The position numbers were made by a program, and so were the translations under genes. A stretch of 64,000 nucleotides of DNA from Labia minor. Its lineage: Eukaryota > Arthropoda > Insecta > Dermaptera > Spongiphoridae. Positions 39,521 through 51,614 of this stretch are shown here, one piece after another; the stretch's first letter is position 1, and each line of letters starts with the position of its first letter. The stretch is taken from positions 44,803,296 through 44,867,295 of the forward strand of contig OY720346.1 in assembly GCA_963082975.1 (NCBI GenBank). The letters run 5' to 3'. The notes under the pieces are model-generated. The model saw only the letters and a program-made list of their open reading frames with translations. It had not been told where the DNA came from and did no database searches.

Positions 39521-39974
39521 ACTGTGGTCTATGTTGAAGGAATTAATTTTACTGAAAGTTAATTTTTAATACGATGCTGGAGTTAGAAAAAAGGTAGCCC
39601 ATATTTACACCTTATAATAAATAAATAGTCTTTTATCAAATTTTGAAATTTATTAAACAAGGACTATCCACGTTATTTATAAAATTTATGAATTTATATA
39701 ACTTTTAGAAGAGTTTGAAACAATGAGGTATCATTCTTATTTTTTAGTTTTTACTTTATAAATAGGTAAGTGCTTTTATGATTATTATTTTATTAATATA
39801 TATATAAATAAAAAAAACCTTAAGTTGAGATATTTAATAGATTTCAATATAAATTACATTAACATCTTTATAAACAATATATATATATATTTACAAATCT
39901 ATTTAGTCATTTATATATTTTTCAACTGTTATCCTTACTATATATAGGTGTACTTTACATTCAATTATGATTTA

Positions 39975-41477
39975 TTAAATTTGTAATTTTTTTCTTTCTC
40001 TCTCATTGAATTCAATTTCAATATCATTTAAATGTTTTTTAACAAGAAAAATTAATTTCTCATTTTCATATTTTTTCGCTACTTTCAATGATTCTTTAAG
40101 ATATTTTTTAGCTTCATTTAGAAGTTCTTTTTCGAAATATAACATTCCTAAATTCATTAGAATTTCTGCCTTTTCAGGCATTTCAATTTCTAATTTTTGT
40201 GAAATATCTAAGGATTCTTTAAAAAATTCAATTGATTTATCGAATTCTTTTATTTTATAATGTATATAACCCATATCATTTAATAAAAGAACATTCATTT
40301 CATGCATTTTTCCAAATAATCCAATGGCTACTTCTTGTGCATTTAACATTAAATTTAATGCCTCTTTTGATTTATGCATTTTCTCTAAAAATTTTCCATA
40401 ATGATGTAATGTGATAGACCAAAGAAATTGTATATTCTCATCATGAATACCACTTTCTAATTTTTTTTTTAATGTGTTATAACAAAAGAGATAACCATCA
40501 AGTGCTTTATTATCATTTAATTCATTATAAATATCTGCTAATTTTAAACTTATATTAATTACTTTTAAATCATCTTTTTCTGTACCAGTTGATAATAATC
40601 GTTGCAAAATTTCTTTAAATAATTTCTCTGCCTTTGTATATTGTTCTTGGTCATATGCTAAATTAGCGAGAAGGTCATAAGCATATGTAATTGCTTCAAA
40701 ATTTTGTTGTTCTTGTGCTGATTTCAATGCCAAATGAAGCATACGCTCTGCTTTAAAAAATTCACCTCTCTAAAAAGATTTCAATCATATATTTTTCAAG
40801 ACTTCACTAAGATAGATATTATTTAAATAGATTCATTATATATGTTATTATTATAATTTATAGATATTAAGTTTTTTAAAAAGATGAACAAATAAAATTT
40901 TTTAATATTAAGAATTATGTATTTGTAACATGGAGACATTTTATGTTTTTAGCACGGCATAAAAAAGGTTGGGAAACACTGTTATAAAGAGATGTTTATT
41001 ATGCTATTATATATGTTAAGAAAGATATATACGGTTAGATATTGAGTGATTTAATTTAATTTGCTATTTATATTATATTAAAATATTTAAATTGTAAGTA
41101 AATGAGGGAGCTAGCTAGATCCTATTAAAATTTATTTTAAGAAATTAAATTATTTTTACCTGAATAAGCAAAACACTTCTTTTTAAAAGAGTTATTGTAG
41201 GATTTTCTTCTTCTTTGTCTTTATTAAAAAACCCAAAAATCCCACCAAATAAATAATATCTAAAATTATTTTGTGATGATTTATGTGTACATTTTTGATA
41301 ATAGTTCAAACGATTTCCCCCTTGATAAGATAATTGTAAATTATTAAAAAAATAATTAGAATATTTTATTCGTTTATAATTTATTATATAATTATATCGT
41401 TCATAAAATATTAATAATTTATTTATTTTCAATTTATTTTGAATGATAAGATTAAAAATACTTTTTACAAATGACAT
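39975..41477 (-). CDS. TTC19: TTC19-like mitochondrial TPR protein, intact copy (2 exons)
   Basis: TTC19 is an inner-mitochondrial-membrane TPR protein that supports respiratory complex III by clearing Rieske-protein fragments. Exon 1 is 41477-41160 (106 codons) and exon 2 is 40769-39975 (264 codons plus stop), with a phase-0 GT-AG intron, giving 370 residues, close to the usual length. Exon 1 is basic and Asn/Tyr-rich with a short hydrophobic stretch (YYLFGGIFGFF) before an acidic KDKEEENP, as in family members. Exon 2 carries TPR-like helices: EFFKAERMLHLALKSAQEQQ, AITYAYDLLANLAY, LFKEILQRLL, then repeats such as LNDMGYIHYKIKEFDKSIEF and MNLGMLYFEKELLNEAKKYL. The 3' third lies outside the duplicated segment, so only this copy is complete. 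Lack of an N-terminal comparison is the main uncertainty. Confidence 0.85.
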
Positions 41478-42048
41478 AATTAATTAATAGAATAATACTG
41501 ATTTAATTCAAACGCAAAAGTGTTTAAAATTATTGCTTAATATTTATATAATTTTCCTAATTTATTTTATTTTTACTTTCGTGATTATATTTCTTACACA
41601 GACGATCCGTTCTTTCTTGGTTATAATTTGCCTTCATATTTCAATTCAACAATTCTAATAAGACAGATGTCGCTTTGAATAGTTACGATTTTTTTTCAAT
41701 AAAATAATCCAAATATTTTTATATTTTTTTTTTAAATTTTCACTTAAATTTTAATTTATTGTTTAATGATAACATTTACACATTCATGCAATTTTATATA
41801 TTGATATTTATATTTTTTTTAATTTACTTAATAAATTAATTAAATTAATAAAATATATATAAAATTCCTCAACACATATTTTATATTTTAAATATTATAA
41901 AATGAATTATATTTCATTATATAATATATAATATAATTTAAAAACTATTTTATTATATAAGTTAAATAAAATAATTAGAGCAATAAAAAAACGAGAACAA
42001 AATGTGAAAGTGAAAATTAAGAGGGCGAATGTGATTGAGAGAAGAGAA
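41478..42048. promoter_or_regulatory. Intergenic space between divergent TTC19 and SDR starts (copy A)
   Basis: About 570 bp separates the two divergent start codons (41477 minus, 42049 plus). It should contain both promoters and 5' UTRs. It is duplicated almost unchanged at about 56646-57216. A short upstream ATG (42002) is followed at once by TGA. Confidence 0.5.
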
Positions 42049-45000
42049 ATGGATATGGCATACTTTTCTTCTTCTGAAATGATATTAATTTATTTTGTAT
42101 TATTTTTGTTTGTTTTGTTAATTGTAATTAGGAAATTATTGGAAAGAAGATGGAAACAATATAACATTACAATATCATTGGAGAATAAAGTGTTTCTTAT
42201 TACAGGAGCAAATTCAGGGCTTGGTAAAGTAACAACGAGAGAACTGGTGAAAAATCATGCAACAGTTATAATGGCATGTAGAAATATGAATGCAGCTAAA
42301 GAAACGATAAATGAAATTAGAAAATCAATTAAAACTGGAAAAATAGTATAATTATTTATATAATAATAAATAAATTAATAATAATAATAATATTAATATA
42401 TTAACCAAATAAATTATATTTTAGATTCCAATGGAATTAGATCTTGCCTCATTAAAGTCTATAAAACATTTTTCAGAAAAAATTTTAAAAACTTTTCCTA
42501 AAATTGATGTGCTTATTAATAATGCTGGTGTTTGTTTTCCACCAGAAGTTAGTGGAAAAACATTAGATGGATATGAAATTAATTTTGGTGTTAATTATTT
42601 AGGACATTTTTATTTAACTAATCTTCTATTGGATCTATTAAAAAAATCTGCTCCATCAAGGTATTTTAAAATTTTATATATTTATATATTTTAAAGTATC
42701 TAATATTCCATTAAAAATATATTGGAATGATAGTTATGTAACAGATCTTAAAATTTGAAATCTAAATTATAACAGTATTATAGCGCAAGTTTCTGCCAAC
42801 TGGGGCTGATGCCACATTTGCCGCCCTAACACCCATTCACACATTGAATAAATTTTCCTCCCCTCAAAATTCACTAACAAGTTTTTAATTTGACAATTCC
42901 ATAATTAACAACTACAAATAATTTTAATGAAAAACATTTAATATACAAATAAACATTTTTAATTAGTAAAAATATTGAAACATTTATTTAAATCATTCTG
43001 AGACATAAAAAATAAGATTACTATGAATTTGTAAATTATTTATTTAATTATTTAAATTTGAGAATTTAATCAATTCAATTAAAATAATAATTCCATTAAT
43101 ACTCACATATGTGATTGTATATATAGTATTTATATTTAACTTATATAAATAAGATATTTTTGAATTATTTAAAAATTAATTTTTTCATCTTAAAATATTT
43201 ATTTATTAAGAATTATTAAGAAATATATATTCTATAACTTAAAAATTTTTTATAATTTTTTAAAATAAATTTCTTTTTTTGAGTAGGAGCTTGGCTTAAT
43301 ATAGAAATACAATTCACGATAATTGCTCATTTTTACAAATAAAGTGCATCTCCCCCCACACACACTCACGAGGGCAGGTTAGTAAGTCTGTGACTTTTGG
43401 AATGAAACACACATTTTTGGATAAAAATTGTTTTATTTTTCAACGTAGTCTCCTTTGAGCTCTATATACTTCTTCCAAGGTTCTCCAATTTTATTATCGC
43501 TTCCAAAAAATAAGATTTGTTCGGAACATCAAAATAGGTATTTGATTGTAAGATGATTTCATAGTTGGAGTCAAAATCTCTTTCTGCCGAGCCATTTCTT
43601 CCAACACGAAATAGTCATCCGGAGCTAAACCCGGAGAATAGGGCAGATGAGGAAGTAATTCGTATCCCAATTCATGGAAATTCAATTTTTCCCATTTTCT
43701 TTTCAAATCACGAGGAAGTTAAATAAAAACTAAAAGACCCAGCTGGTTCAAATTTCGACAGGAGTCAGCTGATAGTTACTTTCTGACAGGAGCACTGTTG
43801 TCATTTGATTTAAGATACGGGAAATTCAAAAAATCACGGACTTATTGACCTGCCTCGAATATTGCCATGAATAAAAATTAATATAAGAAAAGACTATTTT
43901 AAGATATAGAGTATAAATAATAATGCTATTCTAATCTTTTACTAGCTAATATTAATCGTTCGTTTCTCCATGGATGTTCGTAAAAATACCTACATATACA
44001 ATTTACACATTATTTTTTTTAATATCTTAATATACAGTTAATTAAGTATATTAATATTATATTTATTTTCTATTTAAATTTTATTTAAGGATTGTAATAA
44101 ATGGCTCTGTTCTTCAAGAAAGAGGAAATATTGATTTTGGTAATTTTCACGGCGAGAAACAATTACCTAGAATAACGGATGTTTGGGATAATCCATTATA
44201 TAACAATTCCAAATTAGCATTATATTATTTTGTTAAAGAATTTATAAAACGAAACAGAAATATTAGTGGTGTTGATATTTATATATTATGTCCAGGATTT
44301 GTTTTTACCAATATTGGTCAATATCTTAAAATGAAATGGTATGAATATGTAAAATTATTACCAAGAATATATATTCATATGAAAACACCCACACAGGTAT
44401 TTATAGGAGACAATTTTTTATTTTATTTTATTTTTTTTATTAACTTATTTATACATGTATTTATATTTAAAAAACCAATTTCTAACAATTATTTTTCTAT
44501 TTATGATGTCTGAATAAAATAAAATTTCATGAAAATAAGATTTTTTGTGTTTCTTGTTTTATATATATATATAAGTCATAAGAATACAAGAATTCGTTGG
44601 TGAGACTTTAACGAAAATTTTTACTATATATTTATATACACAGTATTAAAATTTAATAGTGGAGATGGGATAGAAATATTTATATCCTTATTTAGGTATA
44701 TAATTTCAATTTCGGACAAATTGGAGAAATAATATATTTTATAATAATTTCCTTTTATTATTTATTTTAATTTCTTTCTTCATCTTCTAATATTTTATTT
44801 ATTTCTTTATTCTGACAATTATTATTTTTTGTCCTGATCCTAAAATACAAAATATGTATTTAAAGTAAAAATAACATATTACTATATAAATATTTTATAG
44901 GATAATAAATAATCTAAATATATTTTTGAAAAATTATTATAAATAAATGATATAACTTTACTAAATCAAGACTTATCGAATAATTATTAGACATTTTATT

Positions 45001-45378
45001 AACAATTAAAGAGATAATAACCAATAAATGCTCTATCATTTATTGAATTTGAATTTAAAATTGAATTTTTCCAAAAATTGGATTAGATATTACATGATTT
45101 TATAGATCATTATTTTTATTAACAAGTACATATCTATATATATAATTTATACTTATAATTATAATTGATTAAATATAATAATAAAATTAAATATATTAAT
45201 GAATATTTCACTGTTTCAGGGAGCGCAAACAATCATAAAATGTGCTACAGATCCAAGTCTAGAAAATATTACTGGATATTTCTTTGAAAATTGTGATATT
45301 TATGATCCGAAAATTGAACTAGACAGCAAAATTGCATCTAAACTTTGGAAAATAAGTGAAGAATTTTGTAATAAATAA
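42049..45378 (+). CDS. Membrane-anchored SDR, retinol-dehydrogenase-like, copy A (4 exons)
   Basis: Exons 42049-42345, 42425-42660, 44090-44396 and 45220-45378 join in phase to 332 residues, the length of RDH11-14-type enzymes. An N-terminal membrane helix ([17 protein letters not shown]) precedes basic residues. The classical SDR marks are all present: cofactor loop [29 protein letters not shown], catalytic Ser in INGSV, YNNSK (YxxxK) and PGFVFTNIG. It is inferred to be an NADP(H)-dependent oxidoreductase of lipophilic alcohols/aldehydes on the ER or a mitochondrial membrane; the substrate is not known. Intron 2 contains a mariner relic. The start at 42049 gives the proper anchor; an in-frame GTG at 42004 is not needed. 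A near-identical paralogue lies at 57217-60017. Confidence 0.88.
43368..43857 (-). mobile_element. Mariner relic in SDR intron 2, copy A
   Basis: The ends agggcaggttagtaagtc and gacttattgacctgcct are imperfect inverted repeats. The minus strand encodes the mariner fragment [20 protein letters not shown] followed by DDYF. Together with flank 43143-43366 it is the inverted counterpart of 38518-39420. Confidence 0.8.
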
Positions 45379-45965
45379 GATTATTATTATTATTTCAATA
45401 ATTCAATTTTTTAAAATTTTTTGTAAATTTGAAAATATATGTAATAAATATATTAATATTTTATTAAGTATATTTATTAATTTACATATATTTATTATTA
45501 AGTTATTAATCAGTGTGTTACGGACTATTTATAACAAAACTTCATTTTTTACAGTTACACCTTTTTCTATTTTTCTAATCAGTTTCTATTCTCCTCTATT
45601 AGCCTAAAAATGCTTATTGAATTTATTATGTATTTATTTTAATTGAAAGAGAAAAAAATTAATTCATCTCTCTTTAGGTTTTCACCTGTTATCGCCTTAT
45701 GGAAAGAACTCAGAAAAAGATTTGAACGGTGATTAAAAGTAATAGAAAAAGAGATGAGATGATTTCATAGTGAAGGTTGATTATTGAGGCCAAGAACTTT
45801 CAAAATACACAGTGATACATTGATTGTCATTTTTAAAAACAAAAATTAAAATAACTGATTAAATAGGAGAAAACGTTATTGATTGAAAACAAAACTCGTT
45901 GGTTTTATGCAATAAGTATATTTAATTAAGTATATTCAATTCACATTCATTCAATTTCATTCATA
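45379..45965. other. 3' flank of SDR copy A, exon-like shreds
   Basis: No complete gene is visible. About 45675-45735, after tctctttag, reads open for a short HLLSPYGKNSEKDLNG-like peptide, which may be an exon remnant. Compared with copy B (60018-60850), a segment of about 240 bp is missing after 45757. Confidence 0.35.
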
Positions 45966-45973
45966 GTTTAAAT

Positions 45974-46206
45974 CAGGGGTGAGCAACCTTTTTAAACCAA
46001 GGGCCAATTAAAATTTTAAAATTTTGTGGCGGGCCGCACTTACTAACAATTTACAAAGCTTTATATATATACTAATAAACATTATAATATTGTTTATAAA
46101 TAATCGAGACGAATAATAAAATTCTATTTTAGAAATGCTCGGCGGGCCGCAGAAAAACATTTAAAGGGCCGCATGCGGCCCGCGGGCCGCGGGTTGCTCA
46201 TCCCTG
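45974..46206. mobile_element. hAT MITE specific to copy A, 8-bp TSD
   Basis: The ends CAGGGGTGAGCAACC and GGTTGCTCATCCCTG are inverted repeats around 233 bp with GC-rich gggccgc blocks. GTTTAAAT flanks both sides (45966-45973 and 46207-46214). Copy B has a single GTTTAAAT at about 60851 and no insert. Confidence 0.95.
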
Positions 46207-47590
46207 GTTTAAATTTTTTTTTCTTATGAATATAAAATATGTCTGATTGTTTGATTTCTAAATTTATTAAAGTATCATTAGTTACATAATAGCCCATATA
46301 AAAATTCTCCGTGGATTTTTGGTACATTTTTTGAACAAAAATTTTCTTTATTGAATATCAATTTTGATTAAGTACATGTTGACCATTTTATTATGTGCAT
46401 TTAACATTAAATTTAATACCTCTTTTGATTTATGCATTTTCTCTAAAAATTTTCCATAATGATGTAATGTGATAGACCAAAGAAATTGTATATTCTCATC
46501 ATGAATACCACTTTCTAATTTTTTTTTTAATGTGTTATAACAAAAGAGATAACCATCAAGTGCTTTATTATCATTTAATTCATTATAAATATCTGCTAAT
46601 TTTAAACTTATATTAATTACTTTTAAATCATCTTTTTCTGTACCAGTTGATAATAATCGTTGCAAAATTTCTTTAAATAATTTCTCTGCCTTTGTATATT
46701 GTTCTTGGTCATATGCTAAATTAGCGAGGTCATAAGCATATGTAATTGCTTCAAAATTTTGTTGTTCTTGTGCTGATTTCAATGCCAAATGAAGCATACG
46801 CTCTGCTTTAAAAAATTCACCTCTCTAAAAAGATTTCAATCATATATTTTTCAAGACTTCACTAAGATAGATATTATTTAAATAGATTCATTATATATGT
46901 TATTATTATAATTTATAGATATTAAGTTTTTTAAAAAGATGAACAAATAAAATTTTTTAATATTAAGAATTATGTATTTGTAACATGGAGACATTTTATG
47001 TTTTTAGCACGGCATAAAAAAGGTTGGGAAACACTGTTATAAAGAGATGTTTATTATGCTATTATATATGTTAAGAAAGATATATACGGTTAGATATTGA
47101 GTGATTTAATTTAATTTGCTATTTATATTATATTAAAATATTTAAATTGTAAGTAAATGAGGGAGCTAGCTAGATCCTATTAAAATTTATTTTAAGAAAT
47201 TAAATTATTTTTACCTGAATAAGCAAAACACTTCTTTTTAAAAGAGTTATTGTAGGATTTTCTTCTTCTTTGTCTTTATTAAAAAACCCAAAAATCCCAC
47301 CAAATAAATAATATCTAAAATTATTTTGTGATGATTTATGTGTACATTTTTGATAATAGTTCAAACGATTTCCCCCTTGATAAGATAATTGTAAATTATT
47401 AAAAAAATAATTTTTTTTTTTTTTTTTTTTTCCCTTTATTTTATTTACAATCAGCTCAGTTTTGGAGCTATAAGTAAATTTGATAATAATTTATTTACAT
47501 ACACTCTCACACTCAGACACTCATACATTCATTCATTCATTCTCACATTCACACATCACTTGAAGAGAAAGTCGGCCATCGACGACGTCC

Positions 47591-50314
47591 CTATTTTAGT
47601 TTCACCCTCCAGTTTTTTGATATAGCACGCTCCTCAATATCGAGAACGTGGGTCTTCTTAAGTCTCCTGTAGACTTCACTGTTGTCTAGGAGAGCAATCG
47701 CTGATACATTTGGATGATTTTCTAGTTTTTTAATATGTTTGATGAATGACTGATGGATCACTTCTCTGACTGGTGGGACGAGAAGGTCATTGTGCAAGCT
47801 TGCATTTGAGACGTACCAGGGTGCATTTGCTATGCATCTAAGTATTTTGGATTGCACTCTTTGTATTTTATTTATATTGGACTCGCTGGCAGTTCCCCAG
47901 ATTTGACATGAGTATTGCCAGATTGGCTTAAGCATTGACTTGTAAAGCAGTACTTTTGTTTTAAGTGTAAGTTGTGAGTTTTTTCCCAACAGCCAATACA
48001 TTTTTTTATATTTGATGTTTAATTCATTCTTCTTTTTGTCTATGTGAATTTTCCAGTTTATTTTCGAATCAAGATACAGTCCAAGATACTTCACAGAGTT
48101 ACTTTGGGGAATGATTTGGGAATTTAGGTAAACGGATGGACATATGATTTTTCTATTTGTGAAAGTGATGTGATTCGATTTGGTCTCGTTTACATGAATC
48201 CTCCACCTATGAAACCAATTTTGGATGGTGTCAAGTTTTTCTTGAAGTTTGTTCGAAGCAGTACCTGGATCTGAGCTGGTTACTAGTATGGAGGTATCAT
48301 CAGCATAGGTAGCAATGAATGAGTCTTCACTTGTTGGTATGTCCGCAGTATACAGAGAATAAAGAAATGGTCCAAGAATGCTGCCTTGGGGAACTCCTGC
48401 ACGTATTGGATGATATTGAGATAATTCATTTTCTACCCGAACTTGGAACCAACGATCTTGAAGGTATGATTTAAATATCCAATAGTAATGGTCAGGAAAT
48501 ATTTTTTTTATTTTATATAAAAGTCCTTGATGCCAAACTTTGTCAAATGCTTGTTTTACATCAAGAAACACGCCGGAGCATATTTTCTTTTCTTCCAGGG
48601 TTGTTTGGATAACGTTAACAATTCGATGAATTTGTTGAGAAGTAGAGTGTTGGCGTCTAAATCCATATTGATGATCGGGTAATATTTCGTCAATTTCGAC
48701 ATCAGCCTTTAGTCTCGTTAAAATAAGTTTTTCAAAGATTTTTGATGTTTGGGGAAGAAGACTAATTGGTCGATATGAGGAGACTTCCGACTCTTGTTTT
48801 CCTGATTTAAGAATCATGATAATATGAGCAATTTTCCATTGAATTGGGAAATTGCGAGTTCTTAAAATTGCATTGAATATTTGAGTGAGTAGAAGTATTC
48901 CTTTTTTCGGGAGTTTTTTTAAGACCTCAACAGTGATTAGGTCATATCCGGGGGATTTTCTCCTGTTTGACTCGTGCTTAAGAATATTTTCGATTTCTTT
49001 TGAGGAGAATGATTGGATTTGAGGAGATAACTGTAATGGAGAATCCAGAAAGTTTTCTATTTCTAGATTCTCATGGTTTGGACAAGTTTGGGGAAAAGGA
49101 TTGAAAGTATATTCCAAATGTTTAGAGAAAGTTTCAGCTTTTTCTATATTTGTTCTGGCCCAAGTATTTGTATCGGTTTTTAATGGGGATACAAATTGCT
49201 TGGGTCTTTTTAAATATTTAGTTGCATTCCAGAGAGAATGATCATTATTTCCTTGAGGAGATAAATTTGAAAGGAAGTCTTGCAAAGTATCGTTTTTGTT
49301 TTTTATAATTAGGTTCTTAAGTTCTTTTGAAACCCTATTGAATGCCAGTTTATCTGGTGGGTATTGACTCCTTTGCCATATTTTTCGAAGTATTCTTTTC
49401 TCTTTCAGTTTTTCTTTAATCTCCAGTGGGTAATTTATTCGCTTTTCTTGATTGTCTATTTTTGGTGTAGATACCCAAGCTGAATCATGTATATTTTTAT
49501 TGAAATATTCAATTGCGTGTTCAATATCTTCTTCGGTTTTAAGGGGGATTTTAGTGTTAAGATTATCTTCAAGATTTTGTTTGAAAAGAGCCCAGTTAGT
49601 CTTTTTATTGCATATTGTAGGGGTTCTTTCTTTTTTTATAATCATGGAGCTTATAGTAGCAATCACTGGGGTGTGGTCAGAGCTAAGATCCAAACATTTT
49701 TCGATAGTGTAATATGAATTTGTCAAACCATTTGATACAAAGAAATCCAGTAGATCGGGCAATCTACTGGGATCTGAGGGCCAATAAGTTGGCTTACCAG
49801 TAGAAATAATATTGTAACCTCTCGACAAAATTGTTTTAAGCAGGTTTCTTCCTTTGGGTGTTATAACTCGAGAACCAAATGATGTGTGTTTTGAATTGAA
49901 GTCACCTCCAACTATGAATTTTGGACCAAGTGTTTCAAAGAAATTTTCAAAATTTTCTTTGGTGATGGAATGACGAGGAGGGCAATAGAGAGCGCTTATT
50001 ACAAGATGTGTTCCATTTATGCCAGTAACTTGTATTGATGTGGCTTGAAGAAAGTTTTTTTCATATTTCTCCAATTCTAGGTGATATATTGTTCTTTTAA
50101 TGAGAATTGCAGTCCCTGCATGGGCCGTACCATCAGGATGGAGTGTGGTGTAACAGTTATATCCAGGAATCGAGAAATAGCTTTTATTTGTGAAATGCGT
50201 TTCGGATATCAATAGTATGTCAATTTTTTCATTATGTAAGAAGATCTCTAATTCGAGACCTCGTTGTGCTAAACCATTAGCATTCCAGAGTGCTATTCTA
50301 AAAGAATCAGCCAT
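47591..50314 (-). CDS. Jockey ORF2: AP endonuclease and reverse transcriptase
   Basis: 907 residues with no interruption. The N-terminal apurinic-type endonuclease shows LWNANGLAQRG, the catalytic ISETH, GGDFNSKHTSFGS and SSDHTPV. The reverse transcriptase shows SYRPISLLPQTSKIFEKLI, motif A FLDVKQAFDKVWH, motif B GVPQGSILGPFLYSLY and motif C ATYADDTSIL. A C-terminal tail follows with no RNase H, as usual for jockey. Its ATG overlaps the end of ORF1 by 8 bp (AATGGCTGA arrangement), a known way to couple translation. All key residues are present, so it may be active or recently active. Confidence 0.93.
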   Translation of the reverse strand: MADSFRIALWNANGLAQRGLELEIFLHNEKIDILLISETHFTNKSYFSIPGYNCYTTLHPDGTAHAGTAILIKRTIYHLELEKYEKNFLQATSIQVTGINGTHLVISALYCPPRHSITKENFENFFETLGPKFIVGGDFNSKHTSFGSRVITPKGRNLLKTILSRGYNIISTGKPTYWPSDPSRLPDLLDFFVSNGLTNSYYTIEKCLDLSSDHTPVIATISSMIIKKERTPTICNKKTNWALFKQNLEDNLNTKIPLKTEEDIEHAIEYFNKNIHDSAWVSTPKIDNQEKRINYPLEIKEKLKEKRILRKIWQRSQYPPDKLAFNRVSKELKNLIIKNKNDTLQDFLSNLSPQGNNDHSLWNATKYLKRPKQFVSPLKTDTNTWARTNIEKAETFSKHLEYTFNPFPQTCPNHENLEIENFLDSPLQLSPQIQSFSSKEIENILKHESNRRKSPGYDLITVEVLKKLPKKGILLLTQIFNAILRTRNFPIQWKIAHIIMILKSGKQESEVSSYRPISLLPQTSKIFEKLILTRLKADVEIDEILPDHQYGFRRQHSTSQQIHRIVNVIQTTLEEKKICSGVFLDVKQAFDKVWHQGLLYKIKKIFPDHYYWIFKSYLQDRWFQVRVENELSQYHPIRAGVPQGSILGPFLYSLYTADIPTSEDSFIATYADDTSILVTSSDPGTASNKLQEKLDTIQNWFHRWRIHVNETKSNHITFTNRKIICPSVYLNSQIIPQSNSVKYLGLYLDSKINWKIHIDKKKNELNIKYKKMYWLLGKNSQLTLKTKVLLYKSMLKPIWQYSCQIWGTASESNINKIQRVQSKILRCIANAPWYVSNASLHNDLLVPPVREVIHQSFIKHIKKLENHPNVSAIALLDNSEVYRRLKKTHVLDIEERAISKNWRVKLK

Positions 50315-51614
50315 TTTTAGTCATGTTATTTATAACTTTCGTTAGCAAGTTAAGGATGATGCTGTTTTGATTTAAAAGCTGATTAAACATAGATTTGAAT
50401 TCGTTGATAAGAGTTGTTAACTGAATATTGATGTCATTTGGATGGTCGTTATAATTTTTATTTTGGACATCATTGGAATAAGATGCATGTGGATATCTGT
50501 GTTGAGTGTTTTGACTCGAGGAAGGAGGTGGTGGAGTAGGTGGTATTTGAGGATGAGGAGTTTTATGTTCTTGACTGTTTGTGATGTTGGAATGGTTAAA
50601 AGGTTTTCCCCTTCTTTTTTGAATGTCTGTGTATGTTTTACATCCTTTGTAGTTTGCCGGATGATTTCCTGAACAATTAGAGCAAGTCGCAGGGGTTTCT
50701 TTTGGTTTCGTGCACTTGGTAGATTCATGAGACCCACTACATCTAACACACCTAAAGGGCTTAAGGCAGTAAGATTTTGTATGGTTGAAGGACTGACACC
50801 TGGTGCATTGAGGAATTATTTTATTTTTTCTCGGAGGTTCAATTTTTATTTTAGTATTTAATAAATAACATATATTATAAATAAGTTTATTATCCTCATT
50901 TGGTTCAAGGTCAAGAAAAAATAGTGAAAGCGGCTCTTTGGAAATTCTATGTTTAACATTGGTTATATTTCTGACATCAAATCCTTTTTCAGTTAATTCG
51001 AATTTGATATCTTCAATATCAGCAGAATAATGTAGATTTTTGATAACAACACGAAATGAGCGATCTTCTTTGAGTTGATATGTGTGATGAGTAATATTGT
51101 TTTCCCTTAGAAATTTTGCAAGCTTTCTGAAGGCATCGCTTGTTAATACATTTATTTTCACATTAGAATTTGCCATGGCTTTGCAAATATATTCATCTTT
51201 AGTTAAAACTTTCGAAATGCATTTAATCATTTCGGAGAAATTTACGACGTCATATATAAAAATAGGTGGAGGTTTCGGAGTTTTCGGGGTATCATTATTT
51301 TTAGGATTTTCATTATTTAAATTGATATTTCTTTTTAGCTCGTGATTTGAGAGCGGGGCAAATCGATTTGATTGCTGAATGTCGAAAGATAATTGTGAGG
51401 CATTTTGAGTACCTGAACTTGATCTCCGCCTTTTAACTCGCTGCCACGATGTATCGTAGTCGTCAAGTCCAATCCTAATATCATTATTTGATGAATATTG
51501 AGGTGTTGGAGACGATGATGTTGTTTCTTGGGCATCAGTTGTCATCATGTTGGATGAAATATTATCATTATTTGATGATATTTGAACACTAGGAGGGACA
51601 TTTCTTGATGTCAT
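50307..51614 (-). CDS. Jockey ORF1: gag-like RNA-binding protein
   Basis: 435 residues. The N-terminal third is polar and Ser/Asn-rich. The middle carries the RRM-like/PRE_C2HC region of insect LINE gag proteins. Three clustered zinc knuckles follow: CTRCQSFNHTKSYC, CVRCSGSHESTKC and CSNCSGNHPANYKGC. The C-terminus is Pro/Asn-rich (PPTPPPPSSSQ). It packages element RNA. It ends in TGA overlapping the ORF2 start. Confidence 0.9.
   Translation of the reverse strand: MTSRNVPPSVQISSNNDNISSNMMTTDAQETTSSSPTPQYSSNNDIRIGLDDYDTSWQRVKRRRSSSGTQNASQLSFDIQQSNRFAPLSNHELKRNINLNNENPKNNDTPKTPKPPPIFIYDVVNFSEMIKCISKVLTKDEYICKAMANSNVKINVLTSDAFRKLAKFLRENNITHHTYQLKEDRSFRVVIKNLHYSADIEDIKFELTEKGFDVRNITNVKHRISKEPLSLFFLDLEPNEDNKLIYNICYLLNTKIKIEPPRKNKIIPQCTRCQSFNHTKSYCLKPFRCVRCSGSHESTKCTKPKETPATCSNCSGNHPANYKGCKTYTDIQKRRGKPFNHSNITNSQEHKTPHPQIPPTPPPPSSSQNTQHRYPHASYSNDVQNKNYNDHPNDINIQLTTLINEFKSMFNQLLNQNSIILNLLTKVINNMTKNG

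Larger units (their letters stand above)
37927..39613. mobile_element. DNA transposon relic with 19-bp inverted ends, hosting nested insertions
   Basis: AAGGTGTAAATATGGGCTA at 37927-37945 is matched exactly in reverse complement at 39595-39613. No transposase of its own remains. The interior holds a mariner relic (38518-39210), a flank also found in the SDR introns (39216-39420), and a second mariner 3' end fragment (39424-39520). Length and end sequence suggest a Tc1/pogo-type element; the target duplication is not clear. Confidence 0.65.
40337..46394. repeat. Segmental tandem duplication, copy A
   Basis: It begins inside TTC19 exon 2 (tgtgcatttaac) and ends agtacatgttgaccattttattat at 46394. 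Directly after, the sequence jumps back to tgtgcatttaac, the start of copy B. It contains the 5' two-thirds of TTC19, the whole SDR gene and a hAT MITE absent from copy B. Confidence 0.92.

Noticed and set aside
46124-46327. A 67-codon minus-strand frame over the hAT MITE and flank (start MYQKSTENFYMGYYV)
   Set aside because: Part of it is transposon end; the flank part is open in both duplicates but has no splice context or homology that I can support.
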